The notes below the pieces were generated by a model. The model did no database searches. It saw only the letters and a list, made by a program, of their open reading frames with translations, and was not told where the DNA came from. This document shows positions 26,369-35,703 of a stretch of DNA of 64,000 nucleotides, one piece after another; the first letter of the stretch is position 1; each line of letters begins with the position of its first letter. The position numbers were made by a program, and so were the translations under genes. The stretch comes from Acinetobacter sp. NCu2D-2 (lineage in GTDB: Bacteria; Pseudomonadota; Gammaproteobacteria; Pseudomonadales; Moraxellaceae): NCBI RefSeq assembly GCF_001647675.1, contig NZ_CP015594.1:124001-188000 (forward strand), written 5' to 3'.

Positions 26369-27145
26369 ATGTTATTCATCAATACGAGACCATCAGAACG
26401 TGCTGCTTCGCTGACCCAAGCATTGCAGGCGGCACAGATTGATGTGCTTGAAGTGCCCTTGCTTGAACTGGTTAAGCAGCCATTTTCGAACGAATTGCAT
26501 GGGCTGTATCAACAGATTCAAGATGCTCAAGTCATTGTTGTGGTCAGCCCAACTGCAGTAAATATTGGCATGGAATATCTCAGCCAAGCCAATCTTTCAC
26601 TATCCGATTTGAAGCATATTCAGTGGATTGCCGTGGGACAAGCGACAGCAACTTGTTTGAAAAAATATGGAATCGAGAGTCATGTGCCGGAAGTGGAAAC
26701 TTCCGAGGGTATGTTGAATTTACCGATTTTAACAGCATTAAATGCTGGGGCTTGCATTGCGTTTTGGCGCGGCGAGGGTGGTCGACTGTTTATGATGGAT
26801 CATCTTAAGCAGCTCAATATGCGGGTTTTAAACTTGGTTTTATATCACCGCCAATGTCCTATGCAAGCAAGCACAGTGATAGATCATCATTTCGAATCTT
26901 TAAATGAGTTATCTAGCTTTAGCGTACTCATTACCAGTGAAGCAAGTTGGCTGAATTGGCTGTCAATGATGAAAAAATATCCTCAATTGATTGAAAAAGC
27001 GTATTATTTGGTTTTGGGTTCACGGCTAAGTGCGATTGTTGCAGCAGCGATGCAACCATATAAAGCTTTAGGATGGACTGAAATTCACGACTTACAGCCA
27101 GAAACTATCTTGCAGCAGTTAGCAAATGTACAAGGGATGTCATGA
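26369..27145 (+). CDS. hemD: HemD, uroporphyrinogen-III synthase
   Basis: Closes and inverts ring D of hydroxymethylbilane to give uroporphyrinogen III. The 258-residue product has the loose family pattern: N-terminal NTRPSERAASLTQALQ, DAQVIVVVSPTAVNIGMEYL, AVGQATATCLKKYGI, and a late LITSEASWLNWL. HemD is poorly conserved, so position between hemC and hemX carries much of the weight. The stop overlaps the hemX ATG by four bases. Confidence 0.95.
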   Translation: MLFINTRPSERAASLTQALQAAQIDVLEVPLLELVKQPFSNELHGLYQQIQDAQVIVVVSPTAVNIGMEYLSQANLSLSDLKHIQWIAVGQATATCLKKYGIESHVPEVETSEGMLNLPILTALNAGACIAFWRGEGGRLFMMDHLKQLNMRVLNLVLYHRQCPMQASTVIDHHFESLNELSSFSVLITSEASWLNWLSMMKKYPQLIEKAYYLVLGSRLSAIVAAAMQPYKALGWTEIHDLQPETILQQLANVQGMS

Positions 27146-27972
27146 AAAAAATCGTATGGATCATTATTGGTATTGCATTAGTTTGGGTGGCAAAACTCAG
27201 TTTTGATGTATATGGTTTAAATCAGCAGCAAGTTGCATTAACGCAAACGTTGGCGCAAGTTCAGGCGCAGAATGATAATTTGAACGATCAAGTTGCATCA
27301 CTCAAGCGTCGAGTGATGGGTGGGGAGACCCTGAATTCATCAGATGCGAATGCGTCAACATCGGGCAGAAATTTGATAGATGACGCCGCTTTGGTTCGTC
27401 AGCAATTAGATTTAATTGAGTTTGCCTTACAGCAACAACAATATGCGACTGCGATTGATAAGTTAAATCAGATGGAACGTAGCTTAGTGGATTATGAATT
27501 CTCAGCTGCGATGCGTGAAAGTTTGCAGGTAGTGATTGCCAAAGATCGGATCATGCTGAAACAGTATGCTGCAACCCAAATTGATCAAAATAATAAATTG
27601 AAAGAATTGCTCCGAAAAGTGGATCAACAGATCAGCCAAGAACTCGCCAAGCCTTATCAATCGAATACACAAGAACAAAGCTCATTTTGGAAACGCTTAA
27701 TTCATATTGAGCCTGCGAATAAATCGAGCGAAGTATTGATGCAACGTGCTGTTGTATTGAAAGAAGCACAGCTACGATTGGTCATGGCGCAAAATACCTT
27801 ACAACAAGGTCAGCAGATTCCATTTGCCAAAGCTGTAGATAGCGTGATTGAAGTATTAAGACCCTTACCCGATGCACAAAGCAAGCGATGGATTGAACAG
27901 CTAAACACTATTAAATCGAGCCCTGTATTGCCGTTACCTAACTTAAGTACACGCACGTTGATTGGAGGTTAG
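27142..27972 (+). CDS. hemX: HemX-like membrane protein
   Basis: A 276-residue protein with one N-terminal transmembrane helix (about 4-22, IVWIIIGIALVWVAKLSF), a coiled-coil stretch (LTQTLAQVQAQNDNLNDQVASLKRR, about 30-58), and a helical periplasmic domain. This is the HemX architecture; databases often label it uroporphyrinogen-III C-methyltransferase, but no methyltransferase motif is visible. It overlaps hemD by four bases (ATGA) and ends one base before hemY. Confidence 0.9.
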   Translation: MKKIVWIIIGIALVWVAKLSFDVYGLNQQQVALTQTLAQVQAQNDNLNDQVASLKRRVMGGETLNSSDANASTSGRNLIDDAALVRQQLDLIEFALQQQQYATAIDKLNQMERSLVDYEFSAAMRESLQVVIAKDRIMLKQYAATQIDQNNKLKELLRKVDQQISQELAKPYQSNTQEQSSFWKRLIHIEPANKSSEVLMQRAVVLKEAQLRLVMAQNTLQQGQQIPFAKAVDSVIEVLRPLPDAQSKRWIEQLNTIKSSPVLPLPNLSTRTLIGG

Positions 27973-27973
27973 C

Positions 27974-29167
27974 ATGAAGCAAATTCTCCTTGCTTATTTA
28001 TTTGTGGGTTTGATTTCAGTTGCCTTACTCAGTTTACTCAGTTATGGCTATGGTTTTGGATATGTGTATTTATATTGGCGTGAATATCAGCTTCAAACCA
28101 ATCTTTGGGTTTTGCTTGTTCTGATTTTCTTACTCAGTTTTACCATGCAGATGTTGTGGTATAGCGCAAAGCGTTATTTAAGCCGCGAACAGCGCAAAAG
28201 TGAAACTGTGATCAGCTTTAATAATTTACACCCTTATGAGCAATTGGCAGTTGTATGGCTGCTAAATGCAGCGCAAGATCAACGTGATTTTATTCAACAG
28301 TCATTTAAAGAATCGGGTTTATTAAAAGATGTGATTCATGCCCGATTAAAAGTAGGTCATCAAGATTTTAATCAAGCCTTAGATTTATTAAACAGTTCCA
28401 ATCCAATGGCGTTTGAGCTAGCGGAAATACAACGTATTGAAATTTATTTAGCTCAACAAGAGGGCGAAAAAGCCTTAACGCATTTAGAATTTATAAATCA
28501 ACATGAGCTTTCACCTTGGTTATATCAAGTCAAAACAGCCTATGAACAACGTGTAACCACTTTATGGGGTGTATTTGCTGAGCAATATCCATGGTTATAT
28601 TTACGTTCTACCAAATATGGACATTTAGATCATCAGGTTAAAATTAATTGGCTTCAACAAATATTGATTAATTTTGATCAGGCATCTTCTGAAGACTTAG
28701 AATATTTAAAACAACGTTATTTGGATTTGGGTGATCAAGTCTTTGAACGCGATTACTCCGTTAAAATTTTATGGCTCAAATTATTATTTAGAATGCCAGA
28801 AATGAGTGTTGAGCATGAGCAATTAGCGGTACATTTATTAGAACAACAATTTAATGCTGATGTTTTTTATCTATGGTTCCAGCAACAATTATTAAAGCAA
28901 ATGCCTGAATACGAAAAAGTCGAGCAGCAAATTACTAAATGGGAAAATAAATATCCTGCGCTGCCTATCTTAACTTTTGCAAAATGGCACATTTACCAAG
29001 CAACAGGGCGTATACAAGAGGCAGAGCAATTACTTGCTTTATACCCTGATGATGTACGCATGAGCTATTTAAGGGTTAAATCAGCATTGCAAGGTAATGA
29101 TGCCTTAGTACAAGAGTTAAATCGTGTGTTTGAATCAAATATTAATTTTCTGAACATAAAAATATAG
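27974..29167 (+). CDS. hemY: HemY-like membrane-anchored TPR protein
   Basis: A 397-residue protein with two N-terminal transmembrane helices (about 4-27 and 43-63) and a soluble helical repeat region resembling TPRs (for example LAEIQRIEIYLAQQEGEKALTHLEFI and ILTFAKWHIYQATGRIQEAEQLLALYP). This matches HemY proteins encoded after hemX, whose role in heme synthesis is unclear; they are unrelated to protoporphyrinogen oxidase HemY of Bacillus. A TTG at 27962 is open, but GGAGG sits five bases before the ATG at 27974. Confidence 0.86.
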   Translation: MKQILLAYLFVGLISVALLSLLSYGYGFGYVYLYWREYQLQTNLWVLLVLIFLLSFTMQMLWYSAKRYLSREQRKSETVISFNNLHPYEQLAVVWLLNAAQDQRDFIQQSFKESGLLKDVIHARLKVGHQDFNQALDLLNSSNPMAFELAEIQRIEIYLAQQEGEKALTHLEFINQHELSPWLYQVKTAYEQRVTTLWGVFAEQYPWLYLRSTKYGHLDHQVKINWLQQILINFDQASSEDLEYLKQRYLDLGDQVFERDYSVKILWLKLLFRMPEMSVEHEQLAVHLLEQQFNADVFYLWFQQQLLKQMPEYEKVEQQITKWENKYPALPILTFAKWHIYQATGRIQEAEQLLALYPDDVRMSYLRVKSALQGNDALVQELNRVFESNINFLNIKI

Positions 29168-29176
29168 GAACCAGTG

Positions 29177-29605
29177 ATGAAGGAACTATCACAATACCCC
29201 GTAGTATATGAGCAACAAGTGGCTTGGGGAGATATGGATGCTTTTGGTCATGTCAACAATGTCATGTATTACCGTTATATTGAAAGTGCACGACTAGCGT
29301 ATTTGGATCATCTGAAAATTTTAGATTTGCCATTATTTACGGTAGTTTTAACCAATCAATGTCATTATTTAAAGCCTGTGGTTTATCCAGATCAATTGAG
29401 TATTGGAGTTCAAATTGAAGAACTTCGTAATAGTGCTTTTCGAATGCATTATTTACTGTTTAGTAAAATTCAAAATGAGATTGTGGCTCAGGCTGAAGCT
29501 GTATTGGTGTGTGTAGATAAAAACACCATGCAAAAAATTAAAATCCCAGATGCGATTGTTAAAACCATTAAAAATCTTGAATCATCGGTGGGGAATAATC
29601 TCTAG
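29177..29605 (+). CDS. YbgC/4HBT-type acyl-CoA thioesterase
   Basis: A single hot-dog thioesterase of 142 residues. The active-site motif WGDMDAFGHVNNVMYYRYIESAR has the catalytic Asp and the helix-start His-Val-Asn-Asn typical of the 4-hydroxybenzoyl-CoA thioesterase family. The frame is open from a GTG one codon earlier, but AGGAA lies six bases before the ATG. It follows hemY with nine bases between and is probably co-transcribed. Physiological substrate unknown. Confidence 0.9.
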   Translation: MKELSQYPVVYEQQVAWGDMDAFGHVNNVMYYRYIESARLAYLDHLKILDLPLFTVVLTNQCHYLKPVVYPDQLSIGVQIEELRNSAFRMHYLLFSKIQNEIVAQAEAVLVCVDKNTMQKIKIPDAIVKTIKNLESSVGNNL

Positions 29606-29749
29606 GAATTAAAAACTATAATATTTTTGTAATGCTTTATATTTAATATTGTTGTGACTGCTCAGTTTTTTATTGAATGTTTTATTTAATATAAATATCA
29701 TGGGCAGGTTATTTATAAAACAAATAATGTTATTTTTTTGGAGAGAATT

Positions 29750-30073
29750 ATGCCAGATATTACAAATTTATCTGTTGAAGAATTAAAGCGTCTACAAGCT
29801 GAAGCTGAAGCACTTATTGCGTCTAAAAAAGACCAAGAAATTGAAGAAGCCTATACGCAAGTATTAAGTATTGCAGAGAAAGTTGGTTTATCAATTGAAC
29901 AACTTTTAGAATATGGTGCTACGAAGCGTAAAAAGAGTTCTCGTAAAGCGGTTGAACCTCGTTACCGCAGCAAAACCAATAAATCTGACACTTGGACAGG
30001 TCGTGGTAAACAACCACGCTGGTTAGTGGCAGAGCTTGAGAAAGGCGCGAAGTTAGAAGACTTTTTGATTTAA
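29750..30073 (+). CDS. hns: H-NS family nucleoid-associated protein
   Basis: A 107-residue DNA-binding and silencing protein. The N-terminal half is a coiled-coil oligomerisation region (VEELKRLQAEAEALIASKKDQEIEEAY). The C-terminal domain has the H-NS AT-hook-like core TWTGRGKQPRWLVAEL, with the basic linker KRKKSSRKAVEPRYRSKTN between. TTG at 29738 is open, but GGAGAG before the ATG at 29750 decides the start. Monocistronic, with its own terminator. As a silencer of A+T-rich DNA it may act on cassettes such as the one near 10 kb. Confidence 0.94.
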   Translation: MPDITNLSVEELKRLQAEAEALIASKKDQEIEEAYTQVLSIAEKVGLSIEQLLEYGATKRKKSSRKAVEPRYRSKTNKSDTWTGRGKQPRWLVAELEKGAKLEDFLI

Positions 30074-30128
30074 TTCAAAATTTTTAATCAGCTTGACCAA
30101 GATAGGATTGTCTTGGTCTGACTTGATC

Positions 30129-30156
30129 AACCAAGCAATTTTGCTTGGTTTTTTTA
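30129..30156 (+). terminator. Terminator of hns
   Basis: AACCAAGCAA-tt-TTGCTTGGTT followed by T-rich sequence. A second hairpin, GACCAAGA...TCTTGGTC (about 30095-30119), lies just before it and shares the CCAAG arms, so alternate pairings are possible. Confidence 0.88.
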
Positions 30157-30256
30157 TGTTTACGAATTGGCGAAGAGTAAAAAGTATGCATAATGTCAGT
30201 GTATAACGAAAATATGATAAGCAGGGATTGATCATTGATATGTCGGTCGTGGTGGC

Positions 30257-31000
30257 ATGAATAACAAACCTAATACTTTCAAATGGTTGATACTCGCCAT
30301 AGGTGCTTTTTTTATTTTTGTCGTCTTGCAAGTTCCGGCAGCATGGTTGATTGCAAAGTTTTATAAAAATAATCAGGTGGTGCACAATGTAAATGGCAAT
30401 ATTTGGCAGGGAAGTGCAGATTGGAAAAAGGGTAATCTAAACGGTAGTTTAAATTGGCAGTTAAGACCTTTGGATTTCTTATTGCTGCGCACGGGTGCCA
30501 ATATTGATGTGCATAGTGGAAATACCAAAATATCAGGTATCGTGAGTTATGGTTTGGGGAAAACCTTACATCTCAAAGATCTACAGGGTCAACTTGCGCC
30601 TGAAACGCTTAAAAGCATAGCCGACTGGCAGTGGCCGACCAATCCAATTCAATTTTCAAATGTCAGCTTAAAGTATAAAAAACAACAAGGCTTTAATGAT
30701 GCAGTGGGTGATATGCAGTGGTCAGGTGGGGAATTGCTTTATACCTTTGCTCAGCGTCAGGAACGTATGAATGTCCCAGTCTTGGCGGCACAAATGGCAG
30801 ATGAAAATGGACAGCTGTTGATTGATGTTCGTGATAATCGTGAACAAAAGATGATGAATATTAAGTTGGATGCCGATTTGATGTTGGATGTGCAACTGAC
30901 TCAGCGTTTATTACTCAATGTTCCCTCTTACGAAGGTAATGCGGGCTTAGATACTTTTGTGATTAGTACTCGACAACCACTCATGGGGGCGATGAACTAA
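30257..31000 (+). CDS. gspN: GspN, type II secretion system protein N
   Basis: An inner-membrane T2SS accessory of 247 residues: short cytoplasmic N-terminus, one transmembrane helix (about 9-30, WLILAIGAFFIFVVLQVPAAWLI), and a periplasmic domain with the family features VNGNIWQGSADW, LNWQLRPLDFLL and a late GNAGLDTFVISTRQPL. The stop overlaps the gspC ATG by one base (TAATG). Acinetobacter keeps gspN-C-D apart from the other gsp genes, which fits here. Confidence 0.92.
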   Translation: MNNKPNTFKWLILAIGAFFIFVVLQVPAAWLIAKFYKNNQVVHNVNGNIWQGSADWKKGNLNGSLNWQLRPLDFLLLRTGANIDVHSGNTKISGIVSYGLGKTLHLKDLQGQLAPETLKSIADWQWPTNPIQFSNVSLKYKKQQGFNDAVGDMQWSGGELLYTFAQRQERMNVPVLAAQMADENGQLLIDVRDNREQKMMNIKLDADLMLDVQLTQRLLLNVPSYEGNAGLDTFVISTRQPLMGAMN

Positions 31001-31857
31001 TGGCATTGAATTTAGATCGCTTGAAAGAGTTTGATGTTCGCCAATTGAATCAACTTGGGCCCTTGTGTTTACTTATTCTGATTTTGTATTTGATGTGGAA
31101 GTTGGCGGCATTATTTTGGCTACTGGTTGCACCAACACAACCTATGCAAGTTGAGCGTGTTGAATTAGGTTCTAAACAAGCGCAAATTCCTAATATCAGT
31201 TCCTTTTCTTTATTCCAAGAGCAAGCAAGCCCTTCTGCGGTATCAAATCTAACCGATATGATCTTGCAAGGTGTGATGATTGCTACACCCAGTCAATATT
31301 CATCAGCCGTGATTAAATATAAAGATTCATCTGATCGCTTTAGAGTGGGTGAGGCGTTGGGAGATACGGGGTATGAGTTGGCAGAAGTTTATTGGGATCG
31401 TGTGGTGTTAAGACAACGTTCTGGCGCAACCCAAACCTTAAATTTTAAAGGTTTGGAACATGGATTGAATCAGCCTTATAGCCAGAATAACTCGAACCGA
31501 TCAGCGTTCAATGCACCTGAAACGACAGAATCTTCGCCACAAGAACAAACAAATTCTCCGCAAAATGAGATCAGCCGTGCTATTCAGCAGATGAATGAAA
31601 ACCGTGATCAATATATGCAGAATATGGGCGTGTCAGCCTCTTCAGAAGGTTATGAAGTCTCTGCGCGTACACCAGCTATTTTAAGAAATCGCTTAGGGCT
31701 AAGACCTGGTGACCGAATTTTATCGCTCAATGGTCGCACCATGGGCAATGGGCAATCTGAAACGCAGCTATTAGAACAAGCGCGTCGAGAAGGCCAAGTG
31801 AAATTAGAAATTAAACGTGGTGATCAAGTGATGACCATACAACAGGATTTAAAGTGA
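31000..31857 (+). CDS. gspC: GspC, type II secretion system protein C
   Basis: Links the inner-membrane platform to the GspD secretin. The 285 residues show one transmembrane helix (about 20-42), the homology region (about 65-150, SSFSLFQEQASPSAVSN, then LQGVMIA and YKDSSDRFRVGEAL), a Gln/Asn/Ser-rich linker (155-195) and a C-terminal PDZ domain (RNRLGLRPGDRILSLNGRTMGNG). Translationally coupled to gspN and 38 bases before gspD. Confidence 0.93.
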   Translation: MALNLDRLKEFDVRQLNQLGPLCLLILILYLMWKLAALFWLLVAPTQPMQVERVELGSKQAQIPNISSFSLFQEQASPSAVSNLTDMILQGVMIATPSQYSSAVIKYKDSSDRFRVGEALGDTGYELAEVYWDRVVLRQRSGATQTLNFKGLEHGLNQPYSQNNSNRSAFNAPETTESSPQEQTNSPQNEISRAIQQMNENRDQYMQNMGVSASSEGYEVSARTPAILRNRLGLRPGDRILSLNGRTMGNGQSETQLLEQARREGQVKLEIKRGDQVMTIQQDLK

Positions 31858-31895
31858 TGTCTCGTCACATATAAGGTTGGGAAACACCAAAGTTT

Positions 31896-34130
31896 ATGGC
31901 TTTATTTAATAACAATCGATCAGCTTGGGCCTTTTGTGTAGCAGCACCGCTTGTGGCGATGGTCAGTACTGCAAGCTATGCACAGACGTGGAAAATTAAC
32001 CTACGTGATGCAGATCTTGCTGCTTTCATTAATGAAGTGGCAGACATTACGGGTAAAAACTTTGCGGTAGACCCGCGAGTACGTGGCAATGTGACCGTTA
32101 TTTCAAATAAACCATTAAATAAAAATGAAGTTTATGACCTGTTTTTGGGGGTTTTAAATGTCAATGGTGTGGTCGCCATTCCATCGGGTAATATGGTGAA
32201 ATTGGTTCCTGATAGCAATGTTAAAAGCTCAGGCATTCCATTTGATGCGAGACAGCGCGCAACGGGCGATCAAATCGTAACGCGTGTCATCTGGCTGCAA
32301 AATACCAACCCGAATGACTTGATTCCTGCACTTCGACCATTGATGCCACAGTTTGCACATTTGGCTGCAGTCCCGGGGACCAATGCGCTGATTGTGTCTG
32401 ATCGCGCCAGTAATATTTACCAACTTGAAACCATCATTCGTAACCTAGATGGTACAGGTCAAAATGATATTGAAGCCGTGACATTACAGTCCAGTCAGGC
32501 GGAAGAAATTATTGGTTTGCTCGATAGTATGAGCGCAACGGGTGCTTCGAAAGATGTACGTGGTTCACGAGTTCGCCTTATTGCAGATAATCGAACCAAT
32601 CGGATTTTGATTAAAGGTGATCCAGCGACGCGTAAACGCATTCGTCAGATGATCGAAACTTTAGATATTCCTGCTGCTGATCGTTTAGGCGGGCTAAAAG
32701 TATTCCGTCTTAAATATGCCAGTGCCAAAAATCTTGCTGAAATTTTACAGGGTTTGGTTTCAGGACAAGCAGTATCTACAAGTGGTACGAGCACTAACAG
32801 CACGAATAATAGCGTCAACACGTTGACCAATGTTGGTTCAAATACCAGTACGGAGAGTAATGGGATTAGCAGCGGTATTCAACTCAATACAGGGTCTAGC
32901 AATACCGAGAATACTATCAGTAGCTTTAATGCCAATGGCGTGAGTATTATTGCAGATACCGCACAAAACTCGATTGTGGTAAAAGCTGATCCGCAGCTCA
33001 TGCGTGAAATTGAATCTGCAATCTCTCAACTTGATGTGCGTCGTCAGCAAGTGTTGATTGAAGCGGCGATCATTGAAATTGAAGGCAATGATAGCGACCA
33101 GTTAGGTGTGCAATGGGCACTTGGTGACATCAGCAGTGGCATTGGTCTAATTAATTTCGACAATATCGGTGCAAGCTTAAAAAGTTTAGCTTCAGGTTAT
33201 GTGCTTGGCGGTGCTGCAGGTGCAGCTGCGCAGGTGGGAACTGGTGCTTCATTGGTGGTGGGTGACTATCGCGAAGGTGCGAATGGATCACGTAAGCTCT
33301 ATGGTGCAATGATTCAAGCCTTGAAAGAAACGACAAAATCCAATTTATTGTCGACACCTTCTATTGTGACCATGGACAATGAAGAAGCTTATATCGTGGT
33401 CGGGGAAAATGTCCCATTTGTGACAGGCTCGCTATCCACAAGTTCGACAGGTGTTGCTAATCCGTATACCACGATTGAACGTAAAGACGTCGGTGTGACA
33501 CTTAAAGTTGTGCCGCATATCGGTGAAAATGGCACGGTACGCTTAGAAGTAGAGCAAGAAGTGTCTGCAGTTGCACGTGATAAAGGGCAAGCCTCAGACT
33601 TAGTCACCAGTAAGCGTGCCATCAAAACTTCGATTCTCGCAGAGCATGGTCAAACGGTAGTACTCGGTGGGCTGATTTCAGACAACACGACCTTTGGTCG
33701 TCAAGCTATTCCGGGTCTTGGTGCCATTCCGGGTCTAGGTCGTTTATTCCGTTCTGAAGGAAAAGCCAATCAGAAACGCAATCTCTTGATCTTTATTCAC
33801 CCAACGATTGTCGGAGATAAAAACGATGTGCGTCAGCTATCGCAGCAGCGCTATAGTCAGCTCTATAGCTTGCAATTGGCACTCGATAGCGATGGCAGTT
33901 TCGCGAAATTACCGGAAAATGTAGAAGATATTTATCAACAGCGTATTCCTGTGTCGAATGTGCCGCGTACATCGCCGTATCAAACAGTCCCAAGTGCACC
34001 TGCTGCAACAACCTTAGCAACGCCTGTAGCGATTGAGCCTGTAGTACAGACCTATCCAATAGAGCCAGCACAACAAGTGGAAAGAACCAAAAATACGGTG
34101 ACGACCACAACACTGAAACCAAAAAACTAA
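31896..34130 (+). CDS. gspD: GspD, type II secretion system secretin
   Basis: Forms the outer-membrane channel for folded exoproteins (lipases and proteases in Acinetobacter). The 744-residue precursor has a signal peptide (WAFCVAAPLVAMVSTASYAQ, cut near 29-30), N0 (WKINLRDADLAAFINEVADITGKNF), N1-N3 domains, a Ser/Thr/Asn-rich insert in N3 (about 290-345) and the secretin barrel (VPFVTGS ... GVTLKVVPHI ... VVLGGLISD ... IPGLGAIPGLGRLFRSEGK ... NLLIFIHPTIV). A C-terminal Pro/Thr-rich tail follows. No lipobox. Confidence 0.96.
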   Translation: MALFNNNRSAWAFCVAAPLVAMVSTASYAQTWKINLRDADLAAFINEVADITGKNFAVDPRVRGNVTVISNKPLNKNEVYDLFLGVLNVNGVVAIPSGNMVKLVPDSNVKSSGIPFDARQRATGDQIVTRVIWLQNTNPNDLIPALRPLMPQFAHLAAVPGTNALIVSDRASNIYQLETIIRNLDGTGQNDIEAVTLQSSQAEEIIGLLDSMSATGASKDVRGSRVRLIADNRTNRILIKGDPATRKRIRQMIETLDIPAADRLGGLKVFRLKYASAKNLAEILQGLVSGQAVSTSGTSTNSTNNSVNTLTNVGSNTSTESNGISSGIQLNTGSSNTENTISSFNANGVSIIADTAQNSIVVKADPQLMREIESAISQLDVRRQQVLIEAAIIEIEGNDSDQLGVQWALGDISSGIGLINFDNIGASLKSLASGYVLGGAAGAAAQVGTGASLVVGDYREGANGSRKLYGAMIQALKETTKSNLLSTPSIVTMDNEEAYIVVGENVPFVTGSLSTSSTGVANPYTTIERKDVGVTLKVVPHIGENGTVRLEVEQEVSAVARDKGQASDLVTSKRAIKTSILAEHGQTVVLGGLISDNTTFGRQAIPGLGAIPGLGRLFRSEGKANQKRNLLIFIHPTIVGDKNDVRQLSQQRYSQLYSLQLALDSDGSFAKLPENVEDIYQQRIPVSNVPRTSPYQTVPSAPAATTLATPVAIEPVVQTYPIEPAQQVERTKNTVTTTTLKPKN

Positions 34131-34193
34131 GGCATTCGGCATTGATTTAAGCCATGCTATGATGATGAAAAAGATGAAAGAGTAAGAGATTTC

Positions 34194-34847
34194 ATGACTT
34201 GGAAAATTCAGGCCATTAGTGGCGAGATTACTGGACAAGAAATTAGTATAGATCGCGATATGTTGGTGGGGCGTCATCAGGCTGCAGATATTGTTTTACA
34301 GGCTGCTGAGATTTCACGTAAACACGCTGCTTTCTTATTAAAAGATCAGGCACTTTGGGTACAAGATTTAGGTTCATCAAATGGAACATTCCTGAATGAT
34401 GTGCGCCTAGAGACAGAAGCAGAAGTTAAAGAAGGTGATATTGTTCAATTCGCCAGTCTTAAGTTTAGTGTCCTTGCACCTGCTCAAGATATTCAGGTTG
34501 AGCCTGAACTCGAAGCAACTGCTGAAAAAGTGATTGAAGAAGTTGCAGAAAAAAATCCAGCACGTGAAATGAATGATCAGGGCATGCCTGAGCTGAAAGA
34601 ACGTGATGCATCTGTGCAGTTAAATCGTGATGGTATGCCGACGAATGTAGGTGTACCAAAACCGGCACCAATTCCAGAAGGTGTTGATTTGAGTGCGGTT
34701 AAGCCTGAGCCGACACCAATCCCTGTTGAGCAGCCGATTTCACGCGTTGAAGAAGCTAAAGAGCAACAAAAAAATGCATCTGTGGGTTTGATCTCAATCA
34801 TTGTGTTAATCATTTTCGCGATTGTTGCATGGGTATTGTTTAAATAA
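34194..34847 (+). CDS. FHA-domain membrane protein
   Basis: A 217-residue protein. An N-terminal forkhead-associated domain (about 1-95) has all phosphothreonine-binding motifs: VGRH (Gly-Arg), SRKHA (Ser-x-x-His) and SSNGTFLN (Ser-x-Asn-Gly). A Glu/Pro-rich linker (100-190), with two similar blocks AREMNDQGMPELKERD and ASVQLNRDGMPTNVGVP, is followed by a C-terminal transmembrane helix (about 197-215). The FHA domain therefore faces the cytoplasm on a tail anchor. No kinase is seen nearby; proximity to gspNCD may be incidental. Confidence 0.9.
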   Translation: MTWKIQAISGEITGQEISIDRDMLVGRHQAADIVLQAAEISRKHAAFLLKDQALWVQDLGSSNGTFLNDVRLETEAEVKEGDIVQFASLKFSVLAPAQDIQVEPELEATAEKVIEEVAEKNPAREMNDQGMPELKERDASVQLNRDGMPTNVGVPKPAPIPEGVDLSAVKPEPTPIPVEQPISRVEEAKEQQKNASVGLISIIVLIIFAIVAWVLFK

Positions 34848-34868
34848 GCAGCCTATTGTTTACAATGA

Positions 34869-34896
34869 GGGCATGCTAATACGCATGCCTTTTTTA
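34869..34896 (+). terminator. Terminator of the FHA gene
   Basis: GGCATGC-taatac-GCATGCC, a perfect 7-bp stem followed by T6. Confidence 0.92.
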
Positions 34897-34924
34897 TGGC
34901 TGCGAAAAAGAGAAGAGGGTTTTG

Positions 34925-35593
34925 ATGTCTGTTGCACAACTTGATACGCGTAAAGTTATCTTATTTGACTTAGATGGCACTTTAGTAGATTCGGCATTCG
35001 ACTTATATCGTTCAATGAACATGAGTCTCAATGCATTGCAGTTGCCTTTGGTGACTGAGCAGCAAGTACGTAATTGGGTGGGTAAAGGTACATCCCTGTT
35101 TTGTGAGAGTGTATTAAAACATCTCACAGGAAAAGTTGAAGCTGCACAGCATCAGCATTTATTGGCGACGTTTTTAAAAATCTACAATGCCGATCCATGT
35201 GTAGATACTCGACCATTTCATGGTGTGATTGAATTTTTACAATGGGCAAAATCAGAAAATAAGATTTTGGTCTGTGTAACCAATAAGCCTGAACAACCTG
35301 CTCGTATGATTCTAAAAACACTTGCCATGGATCATTATTTTGATGACACCATTGGGGGAGATCGTTTTACTGAGCGTAAACCAGATCCACGTCAGCTTTT
35401 ACATTGTGTGGATCACTATCAGGTGACTAAAGAACAAGTGTTGATGATCGGTGATTCAGTCAATGATGTTGAAGCCGCACGACGGGCGGGTATAGATTGT
35501 ATTGTGGTTAGCTATGGTTATAATCATGGTGAAAATATTGCAGATTGCCATCCACAGCAAATCGTGGATGATTTAACAGCGCTGCTGAATTAA
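34925..35593 (+). CDS. gph: Phosphoglycolate phosphatase-type HAD hydrolase
   Basis: A 222-residue HAD phosphatase of the Gph family, which removes phosphoglycolate produced at DNA 3' ends or by oxidation. HAD motif I FDLDGTLVDS (nucleophile Asp and acid/base Asp), motif II VTNKPEQ, motif III Lys in RKPDPRQLL, motif IV MIGDSVNDVEAARRAG. A TTG one codon upstream is open, but AGAGGG placement favours ATG 34925. In many gammaproteobacteria gph precedes trpE, as here. Confidence 0.92.
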   Translation: MSVAQLDTRKVILFDLDGTLVDSAFDLYRSMNMSLNALQLPLVTEQQVRNWVGKGTSLFCESVLKHLTGKVEAAQHQHLLATFLKIYNADPCVDTRPFHGVIEFLQWAKSENKILVCVTNKPEQPARMILKTLAMDHYFDDTIGGDRFTERKPDPRQLLHCVDHYQVTKEQVLMIGDSVNDVEAARRAGIDCIVVSYGYNHGENIADCHPQQIVDDLTALLN

Positions 35594-35594
35594 G

Positions 35595-35685
35595 TTAGGG
35601 TACTTAGGGAATTAAAATGAATAGTTGTAAGGTTTTTCGATGGCGTCGCTCAGTTCAATTCAATTTACATACTGAGTAACCCTAA
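35595..35685 (+). promoter_or_regulatory. Candidate trpE leader with peptide ORF and alternative stems
   Basis: Between gph and trpE, a 20-codon ORF (35617-35679, M-N-S-C-K-V-F-R-W-R-R...) contains one Trp at codon 9 and has an AGGGA site six bases before its ATG. TTAGGG occurs twice (35595-35600 and 35604-35609) and either can pair with CCCTAA (35680-35685); the second copy overlaps the ribosome site of the leader. CTCAGT (35649-35654) pairs with ACTGAG (35671-35676). No clear U tract, so control might be at translation or by Rho rather than classical attenuation. Confidence 0.45.
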
Positions 35686-35703
35686 TTTATAGAGAAAAAC
35701 CGC

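Noticed and set aside
30053..30385. Minus-strand frame between hns and gspN
   Set aside because: It runs through the hns terminator and into gspN in antisense.
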